Positions 53,194-61,584 of a DNA stretch of 64,000 nt are shown piece by piece. The notes beneath the pieces were generated by a model. The model saw nothing but the letters and a program-made list of their open reading frames with translations, did no database searches and had not been told where the DNA came from. The position numbers were made by a program, and so were the translations under genes. The DNA lies in assembly GCF_001908185.1 (NCBI RefSeq), contig NZ_LGHM01000021.1, positions 44,105 to 108,104 on the forward strand. The letters run 5' to 3'. The first letter of the stretch is position 1; every line of letters begins with the position of its first letter. Source of the stretch: Bradyrhizobium sp. AS23.2 (GTDB lineage: Bacteria > Pseudomonadota > Alphaproteobacteria > Rhizobiales > Xanthobacteraceae).

Positions 53194-54660
53194 TCACGCC
53201 CCCGCCGCGTTCGTCGCGATCACGTTGCGATAGAAGCTCGCGCTGAGTTTGGGCGTGCGCACCTGCGTGTCGAAATCGACGTGATAGAGACCAAAGCGCT
53301 TGTTGAGCCCGAACACCCATTCGAAATTGTCCATCAGGCTCCAGAGGAAGTAGCCGCGCACCGGCACGCCTTCGGCGGTGGCGCGCTGGAGCTGGGCGAG
53401 ATAGTTGCGCAGGTACATGATGCGGTCGGTATCGTAGATCTTGCCGTCGGGCGTGACCACGTCGTCGCCGGAGGCGCCGTTTTCGCTGATATAGATCGCA
53501 TCCGTCTTCCAGATCTTGGCAGCCAGCTTCGGCACCCAGTAGATCGACTCAGGACCAACCCGCAGCCAGTCCGCGTTCATGTGCGGGAAGGATTTCGGGA
53601 TCGGCAGCGGCATGAAGCCCGCGCCCTGGTCGGAGGCCACCACGTAGTTCTGCGGCGCGTAGATGTTGAGGCCGAGGAAATCGACCGGCGAGGAGATGAT
53701 CTTCAACTCCGCGTCGGTGAATTTCGGCGCGTTGGGCCCGGCGAATTTCAGGAACGCGTCGGTATACTGGCCCGTCATGATGACGTTGAGATAGCCGGCA
53801 TTCATCTCGCGCAGCGCGATCTCGGCGGCGCGGACGTTTTCCGGCGTGTCGATCGCGGGCGCGCAGACGTCGATGTTCTCGGCCGGCCCCACCCTGGTGC
53901 CGCGGCGGCCATGGGCGCGCACCGCCTGCACCGCAAGCCCGTGCGCGAGCGCGCTGTTATGCCTGATCTGGTTGACCTCGGCCTGCGGCAACGTCGCGCC
54001 CGGCGCGTCGATGCCGAGGCCATAGCCGAAATGGACGAAGCGGCCGCTCTCGTTCAGCGTGAACACGTTCCTGACGCGATCGGTCAGATGCTCCGCGACA
54101 TAGGCCGCGTAGTCGCCAAAAATCTTGCAGGTCTCCGTCGAGCGCCAGCCGCCGAAACGATCCTGGAGCGATTGCGGCAGGTCCCAATGATAGAGCGTCA
54201 GCCACGGCTCGATGCCGTTCTTCAGCAGCTCATCGACGAGGCGATTGTAGAAGTCGATCCCCCCAGGGTTCGGCTTGCCGTCGCCGTCCGGAAACACCCG
54301 CGGCCAGGCCACCGAGAAACGATAGGCCTTGCAGCCGAGTTCCCTGATGAGCGCGATATCCTCCTTGTAGCGGTGATAGTGCTCGTTGGCGCGGTCGCCG
54401 GTGCTGCCATCCTCGATCTTGCCGGGGATACGGACGAACTTGTCCCAGATCGAGGCCCCTCGCCCATCCTCGTTGACTGAGCCTTCGACCTGATAGGACG
54501 AGGTCGCGGTGCCCCAGACAAAACCCGCCGGAAAGCCGTTCGCGCTACGCGGCGCCGCCGCCGCCGGCTTGGCCTCAGCGATCTCCAGAGGATTTGCGAT
54601 TCCGGCTGCGGACAATCCCGCGATTTTCGCGAACTGGCGACGCGAGACCTTGTCCGACAT
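53194..54660 (-). CDS. Tat-exported family 1 glycoside hydrolase (beta-glucosidase)
   Basis: 488 aa from ATG 54660. Tat signal SDKVSRRQFAKIAGLSAAGI. GH1 barrel: FPAGFVWGTATSSYQVEGSV, GASIWDKFVRIPGKIEDGST, DIALIRELGCKAYRFSVAWP, GIEPWLTLYHWDLPQSLQDR, acid/base Glu in NVFTLNESGRF (usual NEP is NES), nucleophile Glu in IYISENGASGDDV, and WSLMDNFEWVFGLNKRFGLY. Hydrolyses beta-glucosides, unusually in the periplasm. No sugar transporter is adjacent. Confidence 0.88.
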   Translation of the reverse strand: MSDKVSRRQFAKIAGLSAAGIANPLEIAEAKPAAAAPRSANGFPAGFVWGTATSSYQVEGSVNEDGRGASIWDKFVRIPGKIEDGSTGDRANEHYHRYKEDIALIRELGCKAYRFSVAWPRVFPDGDGKPNPGGIDFYNRLVDELLKNGIEPWLTLYHWDLPQSLQDRFGGWRSTETCKIFGDYAAYVAEHLTDRVRNVFTLNESGRFVHFGYGLGIDAPGATLPQAEVNQIRHNSALAHGLAVQAVRAHGRRGTRVGPAENIDVCAPAIDTPENVRAAEIALREMNAGYLNVIMTGQYTDAFLKFAGPNAPKFTDAELKIISSPVDFLGLNIYAPQNYVVASDQGAGFMPLPIPKSFPHMNADWLRVGPESIYWVPKLAAKIWKTDAIYISENGASGDDVVTPDGKIYDTDRIMYLRNYLAQLQRATAEGVPVRGYFLWSLMDNFEWVFGLNKRFGLYHVDFDTQVRTPKLSASFYRNVIATNAAGA

Positions 54661-54831
54661 TGATACTGCCCTCGAGATGATCGTTGCGGCGGCACAATGG
54701 CGGGTCGCGAGCCGTTTGGGAAGCGATGACGTTGGAACTTGCGGATGCAGAATTGCGGGGCGCGGCGCGCTGATCTCCCTTCTGCCGCTGTGGGGGACCG
54801 AGCGACGCACAGATCATGATCAACATCAGAT

Positions 54832-55165
54832 CTAACCGGCCCCATCCATCGCATGACGATGCAGGGTTTTCGTCAAAGCAGGCATAGCGGCGGCCTCGCA
54901 GCGGGGCAGGTTCCAGGCCGCGGACTTATGAAGGCGCAGCCATAGCCTGATTGACGCGAGTTGAACGAAGGCAAGGTAGTTAGCGGCAAGCCTGTCGTAG
55001 CGCGTCTCCCCCCGCCGGGGGCTCAACGCCAGCCGTACCGGCAGGCCATTGCTATCGACCACCGCATGAATTTTGCTCGTCATGCCGCCGCGTGACCTTC
55101 CCATCGATCGGCGCGGTTCCTTGTGATGCAGGCCCCATGCTGATGCACGCGGACAATGGAAGTGC
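54832..55165 (-). mobile_element. degenerate IS5-type transposase remnant
   Basis: Minus-strand pieces SIVRVHQHGACITRNRADRW (one frame), then MGRSRGGMTSKIHAVVDSNG, LPVRLALSPRRGE, then TRYDRLAANYLAFVQLASIR LWLR (another). These are the DDE-region and C-terminus of IS5-group transposases. The middle (catalytic Asp and the ERFF segment) is deleted and at least one frameshift separates the parts. Terminal inverted repeats were not found. Confidence 0.75.
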
Positions 55166-55199
55166 GCCACTGTTGTGGGCTAAGTAGACGTGAGCCGCC

Positions 55200-55364
55200 T
55201 CACTGCGGCCAATCCTTGCTGAGCGTGATGCCGATCATGATCAGCGAGCCGATTGCGACCGCCACCGGACAGATAAACGGCAACTCCTCCAGCACGCCGA
55301 TAACGACTGCCCGGACGCGGAGAGTTCTCTTCACATGCGCAAAGCGCCAGCCTGCCACACCCAT
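55200..55364 (-). CDS. small membrane protein, 54 aa
   Basis: ATG 55364 with CGGAG eight bases upstream. MGVAGWRFAHVKRTLRVRAV, then VIGVLEELPFICPVAVAIGS, then LIMIGITLSKDWPQ. One or two membrane segments with a basic N-terminus, a typical positive-inside arrangement. It lies just beyond the IS remnant. Family unknown; support is from the ribosome-binding site and membrane pattern. Confidence 0.45.
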   Translation of the reverse strand: MGVAGWRFAHVKRTLRVRAVVIGVLEELPFICPVAVAIGSLIMIGITLSKDWPQ

Positions 55365-55553
55365 CGGATATCTCCGTTTGGCCCCCAGCAGCGGCGATCT
55401 TACTCTTTAGCGCGAAGCGATCTCCGCCCATAGCCCATTTGGATGTATCCCGAGATCAAGGTGAAGGAACCCTTGCATGGCCTGCTTGGCCCATCGCAGC
55501 CGATCAGCGACACTACAATAGGCTGTGAGCGCGCTGGCCCATCATGCGCACCT

Positions 55554-55859
55554 CTAGCTGCTTGCCCGCGCCTTCAATGCGGCGCGGCGAACCAATCGCG
55601 GGCCGGAAGTCCGGTCCGCGATGCGTTGATGATCAAGATCGGCCGTCGGAAGCTCGCCGCTGTCCGCGACGTCCCAGCGGCATTCCAGGTGGCCGTCGAC
55701 CAGGTACCAACGACATGCCAGCGCCCGGGTTGGACGCAGGCGCCGGCCCTGCGGGCGGAGAAACCCCTGCAGGTTGTCATTGGAATGCGTGACCGGTTGC
55801 GCCGCGTACGCCGCGCGCCGCGGCTCAAACGACCGAAATTTTGCGAGTCTTGTGAACAT
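55554..55859 (-). CDS. hypothetical protein, 101 aa
   Basis: ATG 55859 with a strong GGAGGTGA site. MFTRLAKFRSFEPRRAAYAA, then QPVTHSNDNLQGFLRPQGRR, then ALACRWYLVDGHLECRWDVA. The CRWxLVDGxLECRW motif recurs in small Bradyrhizobium proteins as I recall them. Basic, soluble, no signal. Function unknown. Confidence 0.5.
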   Translation of the reverse strand: MFTRLAKFRSFEPRRAAYAAQPVTHSNDNLQGFLRPQGRRLRPTRALACRWYLVDGHLECRWDVADSGELPTADLDHQRIADRTSGPRLVRRAALKARASS

Positions 55860-56139
55860 CGCTCACCTCCACTTCCGCGATCATGCGGCAGGCCGGTGAG
55901 GATCTGGCGGTCAGATCGAAGCTGACCGCCCATCCACGCGGCTGAAGCCTGCGCGATCGGGTTCTATGTCCTGCGGCGTCACTGGCCCGGTCGTCGCCGG
56001 GGTTGTGCCGCCAAAGCTGATACTGCCCATGTGCCTTCGTTGATGGCTCGTTCGTCGGGGTGCTACGCCCCGGTCAGGAACGAATGTTCCGACAATTGGG
56101 CCGTACGCCTGACGCAGATCGCTGTCAAGCGAATTCGGC

Positions 56140-56202
56140 TATCCTCCGGGGGGGATCCTTGCTATCCTGGCGGGAGGATCATGGATATCCTCCCCAGGGG
56201 AT
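56140..56202 (+). promoter_or_regulatory. three tandem operator-like repeats before the CsoR/RcnR-type gene
   Basis: TATCCT-N7-GGAT occurs at 56140..56156, 56163..56179 and 56186..56202, exactly 23 bases apart. Each has a G/C tract flanked by ATCC and GGAT, the kind of site bound by CsoR/RcnR-family repressors. The last copy ends ten bases before ATG 56213, so binding would block the gene's own expression. Confidence 0.7.
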
Positions 56203-56212
56203 TGGAGAACGT

Positions 56213-56479
56213 ATGCAGGACCATCCGCACACCGCGATTGCCCAGCGCCTGAAGCGCGCCAACGGCCACCTCGAGAAGATCATCGAGATGGTCGAGCAGG
56301 GTGAGCCCTGCGCCCAAATAGCGCAGCAGTTGCAGGCCGTGGAGAGCGCGATCGAAAATGCCAAGAAGGCATTGATCCACGACCATATCAATCACTGCCT
56401 CGAGGAGACTCTCAAGCTGTCGGGGGCGAAAGGCCGCGCGGCGCTGAAGGACTTCAGGCTGATCGCCAAGTATCTCTGA
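56213..56479 (+). CDS. CsoR/RcnR/FrmR-family metal-sensing repressor
   Basis: 88 aa, all-helical DUF156 protein: MQDHPHTAIAQRLKRANGHL, EKIIEMVEQGEPCAQIAQQL, QAVESAIENAKKALIHDHIN, HCLEETLKLSGAKGRAALKD. Candidate ligands Cys33, His58 and Cys62 have the spacing (25 and 4) of the Cu(I) triad of CsoR; N-terminal His4/His6 recall RcnR. GGAG precedes ATG 56213. Three operators upstream imply autoregulation. No metal exporter follows directly; the copper operon lies 1.4 kb away on the other strand. Confidence 0.82.
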   Translation: MQDHPHTAIAQRLKRANGHLEKIIEMVEQGEPCAQIAQQLQAVESAIENAKKALIHDHINHCLEETLKLSGAKGRAALKDFRLIAKYL

Positions 56480-56505
56480 CCTGCAGCGGTGGAGCGGTCA
56501 GGTTC

Positions 56506-56700
56506 TCAAGGGGTGGAGACCTCGTGCGCCAATCGCTTCAACGCGATGGCCCTGCCATCGGCCGATTTGAGAAACAGGGGTACGGCAGCATCAGGGAATC
56601 GAGCAGTTCCGAGGGTCTCGAACAGTATTTGTTGCCACCAGTCGCTCTCGACTTGATCGAGGACAGAGAGATCGAGCATTGGCCTCAAAGCGAACTGCGG
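56506..56700 (-). pseudogene. duplicated 3' fragment of the GluR0-like channel gene
   Basis: Minus strand [20 protein letters not shown], then [20 protein letters not shown], then FLKSADGRAIALKRLAHEVS. It matches the end of the gene at 62203..63300 ([20 protein letters not shown]) and continues in similarity into DNA beyond that gene's stop (62097..62202). Only about 65 codons remain. Confidence 0.75.
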
Positions 56701-56751
56701 CCCAGCTTCCGGCCTGCCTGCGATGAGATCACGGCGTGATCCAGCGCGGCA

Positions 56752-57015
56752 TTACTTTGGCAGGCATTCCACATTGTAGGCGATGATGATCTGGGCCGGA
56801 TCGGCCTTGCCTATGCTTTTGAGGTCCTCCAGGCCGCTTCTCAACTTGTCGCCGGCATGCTTGAGGCTGCCTTCGAGTGACGCCTTGGCCGCCTTGCATC
56901 GCTCTTCGCTCGAGAACTCCTGAAACACCACGGTCGGGAGCAGCCGCCATTCCGCCTTGTCGCTGGTCGCGGCGGGACTGACCGAATACGAAAAGACATA
57001 CATCAGGACCCACAT
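56752..57015 (-). CDS. hypothetical protein, 87 aa
   Basis: MWVLMYVFSYSVSPAATSDK, then AEWRLLPTVVFQEFSSEERC, then KAAKASLEGSLKHAGDKLRS, ending QIIIAYNVECLPK. Two cysteines (ERCKAA and VECLPK) could pair. ATG 57015 follows TGGAG. Four bases after the SpoIIAA-like gene, so part of a three-gene unit. Family unknown. Confidence 0.6.
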   Translation of the reverse strand: MWVLMYVFSYSVSPAATSDKAEWRLLPTVVFQEFSSEERCKAAKASLEGSLKHAGDKLRSGLEDLKSIGKADPAQIIIAYNVECLPK

Positions 57016-57019
57016 CGGA

Positions 57020-57424
57020 CTACTCCACGTGTGATGCGATGGCAGTGGCGGACTTCGCCCCGACGCCCTCAAGCCAGGCCAGCGCCGCGGTCTTCTGATC
57101 GAATGGAAATTGCCGGACCTCGGGCGACACCGCCATCTTCGCCAATTGCGTCACGGTCTTCAGGACCGCGCTATCCGTCACCGCAGCGATGCGATCGATA
57201 TTGCGATGATCAGCCTGAACGAACTTGAGATGCGCGATCAGTGCGCCGAAGCCGTCCCACCCCGGAAATGCGCTTACACAGATCATCAGCCCGGCCAGCT
57301 TCCCGTTCGCCGCAATGATCGGGTCGACCTCTCCCGCCAGTCGCGCAAAGTCGTCCGCTGAAAGCGGACCGGTCGGCGAGACAGTGAGGATGCCCTGATC
57401 CCGCAACAGTTCGTACTCAATCAC
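57020..57424 (-). CDS. SpoIIAA/STAS-like (DUF3478-type) protein, 134 aa
   Basis: MIEYELLRDQGILTVSPTGP, LSADDFARLAGEVDPIIAAN, GKLAGLMICVSAFPGWDGFG, LIAHLKFVQADHRNIDRIAA, VTDSAVLKTVTQLAKMAVSP, FPFDQKTAALAWLEG. This is the SpoIIAA-like fold found in bacterial stand-alone proteins, with alternating strands and helices. Starts at ATG 57424, overlapping the upstream gene's stop (ATGA). Confidence 0.78.
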   Translation of the reverse strand: MIEYELLRDQGILTVSPTGPLSADDFARLAGEVDPIIAANGKLAGLMICVSAFPGWDGFGALIAHLKFVQADHRNIDRIAAVTDSAVLKTVTQLAKMAVSPEVRQFPFDQKTAALAWLEGVGAKSATAIASHVE

Positions 57425-57609
57425 GTCATTCGCTCTGCGGCAGGCGACGGTCGGAACGACAGGTCCTGTCGAGGCGGGCCCTTGGCTTCTTCTTCAGCCA
57501 GCAGCCTCAGCAACATTTGCCGTCGCTCGTCCGATATTTGGGGGGCCGCCAGCTGCTTCTTGAACAGGGTCAGGTTCTCGTAATGAATGAACGCTTCAAG
57601 GGAACCCAT
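57421..57609 (-). CDS. hypothetical protein, 62 aa
   Basis: MGSLEAFIHYENLTLFKKQL, then AAPQISDERRQMLLRLLAEE, then EAKGPPRQDLSFRPSPAAER. Resembles short rhizobial proteins with a helical LLRLLAEEEAK core. First gene of the unit with the SpoIIAA-like and 87-aa genes. Ribosome-binding site GGGAGG precedes ATG 57609. Confidence 0.6.
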   Translation of the reverse strand: MGSLEAFIHYENLTLFKKQLAAPQISDERRQMLLRLLAEEEAKGPPRQDLSFRPSPAAERMT

Positions 57610-57882
57610 GGTTGCCTCCCTGCTGCGTGCCGGGAACCGAGCTTAGACACGTCCGGTCTCAACGCGAAATTGTCCCAAGGGACAGCAGCTTACTCATAGA
57701 CCCGCGCCGCAGTCAGGGCGCGTATGAGGTCCGCTACACCTCCGATAGCGGCGCAATGGCGGACCTCACTGGAGGTCCGAGTTTGGACCACAAGCCGAAC
57801 TCTTGTTGATGACCGGCTCTGGCGCGAAAGCGGACCTCGGGCGGGTAGCCCCCTACGCGGCAACGCCTTCGATGGTCGCAAG
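57610..57882. other. intergenic region with recurrent GCGGACCTC words
   Basis: No gene. GAGGTCCGC (57726..57734) and GCGGACCTC (57759..57767) form an inverted repeat, and related GAGGTCCG/CGGACCTC words recur at about 57772 and 57830. It looks like the remains of a repetitive or mobile sequence. Confidence 0.35.
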
Positions 57883-58842
57883 TCACCAGGCGGCCGTAAG
57901 GGCGACCAAGTGAACAGCCGGATGTAGCGTTCCGAGCACCGCTACAACTACGAGGATAACCAGTCCGAATATCGTCTCGATCACACTGTTTCGGATCAGT
58001 TGATCTAGCGCGATAGACCGTTGCCAGTTTCCAGTGGAAGCGAGCCGCGGCGTCAGGCGGTAGCGGTTGATCGCAGCGAAGGCGAGCATCAGCACGAACA
58101 TCGCCACTTTCAGCATCAGCACGCGCCCATATTCGGTCGCGATGAGCCCGTGGAGCGAGCCGACCAGAATGACGGCGTTGACAACGCCGCTGAGCAGAAG
58201 GACCGCTACGCTCACGATGCCCAGTACGGAAAATCGTCGGACGGCATCGCGGGCGGGCGATATGTCGTTACGTACCTCGGATGTCCCCAAAAAAATGATC
58301 AGTGACACCAGACCGCCGATCCAAGCCGCCGCAGCCACTGCATGCAGCGCATCGGCAGCCAGATGCAGATAGCCGGTTGCGCCAACGGTCGAGCCGGCAT
58401 GTCCGGCCCAGGCAAGGCTGCCTGCAAACCCAATAGCCGCTGCGAGCCCCAGCCATTGTGTGGTCGCCCCGCGGCCATAGCCGAGACAGGCTGCCAGGCA
58501 GATTGCAAGACCGGCGCGAATCGTCGTCACCTCACCAAATTGCGTTTCGTTGACGGCGGTCGAAAGCACATCAACTGTCAGAGCCTCGTGGAGCGGCATT
58601 CCGCTCATCGAGGCCGCTTGCAGCATTAGCCAAATCGCGCCGGAGACTACGGCGACGACGAGACCGATCCACCTCCCCCGCCGCGTCCGCTTCCGGAATG
58701 AGGCGGCCGCCGTGGTGTCGTGCCGCAAGACAGGCATAGCGATGAAGCTGTCGAAAACAATGCTTCCGACAGCCATCGCTGTAGCCGCGAAGTGCACGGC
58801 GCGCGTCGCAATCAGCGGCGCTCCTGCTGCCGACCAGTCCAT
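57883..58842 (-). CDS. copD: CopD-family copper resistance membrane protein
   Basis: 319 aa, about eight membrane helices. TRAVHFAATAMAVGSIVFDS (His in TM1), RAGLAICLAACLGYGRGATT, AGHAGSTVGATGYLHLAADA, LHAVAAAAWIGGLVSLIIFL and GRVLMLKVAMFVLMLAFAAI NRYRL fit the CopD family. By family it moves copper across the inner membrane with CopC. Twelve bases after copC, last gene of the operon. Confidence 0.88.
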   Translation of the reverse strand: MDWSAAGAPLIATRAVHFAATAMAVGSIVFDSFIAMPVLRHDTTAAASFRKRTRRGRWIGLVVAVVSGAIWLMLQAASMSGMPLHEALTVDVLSTAVNETQFGEVTTIRAGLAICLAACLGYGRGATTQWLGLAAAIGFAGSLAWAGHAGSTVGATGYLHLAADALHAVAAAAWIGGLVSLIIFLGTSEVRNDISPARDAVRRFSVLGIVSVAVLLLSGVVNAVILVGSLHGLIATEYGRVLMLKVAMFVLMLAFAAINRYRLTPRLASTGNWQRSIALDQLIRNSVIETIFGLVILVVVAVLGTLHPAVHLVALTAAW

Positions 58843-58854
58843 CGCGACGATGCT

Positions 58855-59211
58855 CTATGGACCGACCTGGAAGGTGAAGCTTCCATCGGTCGTGTGAGTG
58901 TCCACGGACAGCACGCGCCAATTCACGTGGTACGTGCCGACGCCGCCGCCCTTCACCGAGACAGAAATCCGGTTGCCATTGACGCGCGCCTTGCCGGCAT
59001 CGACGCGTTTCCCGGAGGGATCGGTAACCGTCACCGAACTGAACGCCGGCTCCAGCTTCTGCGTGAAGTAGAGCGTCACCTCACGCGGTGGGCTCGCGAC
59101 CTTGTTGCCGACGCGCGGCTCGGCATGGTCCAAGGAAGCATGCGCATGCGCCGTACCGGCTCCGAGCACAAGCAGTAGCGGGGCGATTCCGATCAAAGAA
59201 AAACATCGCAT
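58855..59211 (-). CDS. copC: CopC periplasmic copper-binding protein
   Basis: 118 aa from ATG 59211. Signal peptide (LIGIAPLLLVLGAGTAHA) cleaving before HASLDHAEP, which places a His at the mature N-terminus as in Cu(II)-type CopC. GKARVNGNRISVSVKGGGVG, TYHVNWRVLSVDTHTTDGSF and TFQVGP match the CopC beta sandwich; the D-x-H in SVDTHTTDG completes the Cu(II) site. Confidence 0.9.
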   Translation of the reverse strand: MRCFSLIGIAPLLLVLGAGTAHAHASLDHAEPRVGNKVASPPREVTLYFTQKLEPAFSSVTVTDPSGKRVDAGKARVNGNRISVSVKGGGVGTYHVNWRVLSVDTHTTDGSFTFQVGP

Positions 59212-59217
59212 GGTCAA

Positions 59218-60216
59218 TTACCTTTGAAAGGGAGTGGCGGGTTGGACCGGGCCACCGAACAACGGCTTGCCAATCCCGTGCGGATCGATGTCATCGAGGT
59301 AGAGGTGCAGCTGCGCGATCACGCCGACATTGCGACCGCTTTGCCGGTTGATCGGGATCAGTGCCTCGACGCCGAACTGGAAGGTGTTGCCGACCCAGAT
59401 GACCCCTGGATTGATGGTGCCAGTGGTCAACGTTCCCGAGGTCAAGGTATTCCCCACCGGTGTCTGCAGAGTGGCCTCAACCAGCGGAATCAGGTGATTG
59501 ATGAAATTCGGCAGGCCCAGATCGACCACGGCCGATTTCAGATAGGGCATGCTGTATTGGATCGTCCCGCCCCAGTTGAGCACACGCGGGTGGAACTCGG
59601 TGTCGGCGGTCACAGCACCGGTATCGGGATCGACGCCCAAGGTCGTGGTGAAGTTTCGCGCCGGGATCGCATAGCCGACCTGGCCGGTGATCGCGACCGG
59701 CCTGAGCCAGGACAGCGTGTCCGGCAGATCGCCCAGCCCTTTGCCGAAATAGACGTTCGGCGCGTAGTGATGGAAGGCCTCTGCGCCGACGCTGGCGTCT
59801 CCGGTGCCGCCCCATTCCACGCTTAAGCCCACCGACATCACGAACTCATGTTCCGGGTTTTTGAACACCCGATATTTGAAGGTCGTATCCAGGTTCTGGA
59901 AGCCATTGGCGCCGGGCACGGCCCGATCGACCGGGCCGAGGAAGGTGTAAGTGGTGCCAAACGACACCGCGAAATCCTCTGTGATCCGCTTGGAGAACTC
60001 GCCGGACACGTCCCGCTGCCGAACGGGCGGCACGTCGCCGGTTTTGAAGTTGTCGACCGTGGGCAGTGACAGCTCGTCGTTCACGCCGGGATCATCGATA
60101 CCGATCGTTGCCGGAAAGAAGCGGTTGCCGACGATTTCGTGGGCCAAGCTCCCGGAAAGAGGAATAAGCGCAATCGCAGCGCCCCAGAGGCCTGCACGCG
60201 CATGAGAGATGGACAT
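59218..60216 (-). CDS. outer-membrane protein of the copper operon, 332 aa
   Basis: ATG 60216; signal peptide ISHARAGLWGAAIALIPLSG. The mature protein is beta-rich with strands such as FAVSFGTTYTFLGPVDRAVP, HEFVMSVGLSVEWGGTGDAS, FHPRVLNWGGTIQYSMPYLK, FQFGVEALIPINRQSGRNVG and VIAQLHLYLDDIDPHG. It reads like an outer-membrane beta-barrel of the copper-tolerance-linked type, but no residue-level function can be given. Six bases upstream of copC in the same operon. Confidence 0.7.
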   Translation of the reverse strand: MSISHARAGLWGAAIALIPLSGSLAHEIVGNRFFPATIGIDDPGVNDELSLPTVDNFKTGDVPPVRQRDVSGEFSKRITEDFAVSFGTTYTFLGPVDRAVPGANGFQNLDTTFKYRVFKNPEHEFVMSVGLSVEWGGTGDASVGAEAFHHYAPNVYFGKGLGDLPDTLSWLRPVAITGQVGYAIPARNFTTTLGVDPDTGAVTADTEFHPRVLNWGGTIQYSMPYLKSAVVDLGLPNFINHLIPLVEATLQTPVGNTLTSGTLTTGTINPGVIWVGNTFQFGVEALIPINRQSGRNVGVIAQLHLYLDDIDPHGIGKPLFGGPVQPATPFQR

Positions 60217-60268
60217 GGAACGTCTCCGCAGGTTGACGTGCAAATGCAACGGCCGTTAGCCGCCTTGT

Positions 60269-60637
60269 TCACGCCAATGGCGGAGGTGCTCGCGCCTGGG
60301 AGTTCGAGCCGATGCGGGATGGTGAGGGTCTCAATTCAGCGTCAGGCCAACGAACGGGGCGGTGCTGACCGGCGAACTGAATGATGGCGACAGGCTGTGG
60401 GGCATCAAGGGCCGCCGCCGCATGGCTTACGCAGATCGCGCAGAGGCCGTCATGGGCGTACGGCTCGCGATCTTGATCGCCTGACCCGGCGGGCTTGCCG
60501 CTATGGCAAATGCTGGCCGCTTCCAGCGGATCGGCGACCGCGATGCCGGTGATCCAATACGCCGCGATCGGCGCCAGGATCTGCATCACCAGCGCGAGCA
60601 GGATGATCGGAAGACATCGTTCTAGCCGTCGACGCAT
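60269..60637 (-). CDS. DUF2946 family protein, 122 aa
   Basis: MRRRLERCLPIILLALVMQI starts with a signal/anchor helix; then SICHSGKPAGSGDQDREPYA and HDGLCAICVSHAAAALDAPQ give the Cys/His pattern (CH..., H..CxxC..H) of DUF2946, proteins that accompany copper-handling operons. First gene of the DUF2946-OMP-copC-copD unit. Confidence 0.72.
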   Translation of the reverse strand: MRRRLERCLPIILLALVMQILAPIAAYWITGIAVADPLEAASICHSGKPAGSGDQDREPYAHDGLCAICVSHAAAALDAPQPVAIIQFAGQHRPVRWPDAELRPSPSRIGSNSQARAPPPLA

Positions 60638-60865
60638 CAGTCCACCATGCGCTAGAGGCTATCGCAAGGATGGGCCATGGTCGAGGCAGCCGGCCGTGCC
60701 GAGCTCAGGAAGGAGGCCGCTCCTGACGATTTAGAGGGATGTGTTGCGCGCCGGCAACGCCGCGCATTCGCTCTCAGGGGCGCCGTTCTCCGCGCATCTC
60801 GCATGATCTTGCTGCGGATCGACGGTCCATTCGGGTCGGGTGTGGGCCATCCGGCATAGCGCCGA

Positions 60866-61303
60866 TCAAAGGGCGGGCGTGTCAAGCGCCTTCAGCTCGT
60901 CAGCCGCGGCGATGATCGCGTTCCGAATTTTGAGGAAGTACTCCGCATCAATCCGCGACGCGAGCCAGTCCAGTTCGCCCGTATGGCCGTGTTCATGCAC
61001 CTTGCGAACCACGCCTTCGCTGATGAGCGCGTCGAGGCAGCGCCGGACGTTTGAGCGCGGGAGCCCGAGATATTTGGAAATATCGGAAGCCGTACGCGGC
61101 GGTGCGCCGAGTTCGTCGCTCACACGAATCATCATCGCGACCAGAAGCTCTTCAAACACCGCGCCGAGGTGCTTGCGAGGATAACCGCTGCGCATCGCCA
61201 CGAAGCAGGCCACCAACAACCTGCCGACAATCGCCGATTGCTTCTGGCGCTTCGTCAATGCCGCATCTGAATTGCCTGGGGTTTCTCCGGCCATTTTCGC
61301 CAC
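60866..61303 (-). CDS. winged-helix transcriptional regulator, 145 aa
   Basis: GTG 61303 or ATG 61294. Helix-turn-helix ASDISKYLGLPRSNVRRCLD, then ALISEGVVRKVHEHGHTGEL with the wing. Preceded by helices GYPRKHLGAVFEELLVAMMI. Resembles MarR/IclR-type small regulators, and its style matches those near FixK-type or nitrite genes. It lies between the copper operon and the stress gene. Target unknown. Confidence 0.7.
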   Translation of the reverse strand: MAKMAGETPGNSDAALTKRQKQSAIVGRLLVACFVAMRSGYPRKHLGAVFEELLVAMMIRVSDELGAPPRTASDISKYLGLPRSNVRRCLDALISEGVVRKVHEHGHTGELDWLASRIDAEYFLKIRNAIIAAADELKALDTPAL

Positions 61304-61388
61304 CGTTGCCTTCGCTTGCGATTGTGCTTAGCTGGTGCATGCTTCGGCCGCAAATGAAGCTGTGTTAAGGTTTGGGGGGACATGGCTC

Positions 61389-61502
61389 ATGCGTCGGCAT
61401 ATCAGAGACACTTTCGAAAATGACAGGGTTTTTGCGATTGGCGTGACCTGTCTCGGGCTTTTGCCGGTCGCAATATTGCTGGTTGCTCTCTTCGTTAAAT
61501 GA
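61389..61502 (+). CDS. very small membrane protein, 37 aa
   Basis: ATG 61389, GGGGGG about ten bases upstream. MRRHIRDTFENDRVFAIGVT, then CLGLLPVAILLVALFVK. Basic N-terminus followed by one membrane helix. Divergent from the winged-helix regulator. Typical small-membrane-protein layout, but too short to be sure. Confidence 0.4.
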   Translation: MRRHIRDTFENDRVFAIGVTCLGLLPVAILLVALFVK

Positions 61503-61584
61503 CCCTCCAGCCGTTCCTTTCGTCACATGCCTTCAAACCGCTCGGCGTGGTGGCCACTGCGTCCTGCCTGCGCGTTCCTGTCAT

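Noticed and set aside
55443..55925. 160-residue plus-strand frame in the IS-remnant region
   Set aside because: Overlaps the minus-strand gene 55554..55859, which has a strong ribosome-binding site and a recognisable CRWxLVDG motif; the plus frame has neither.
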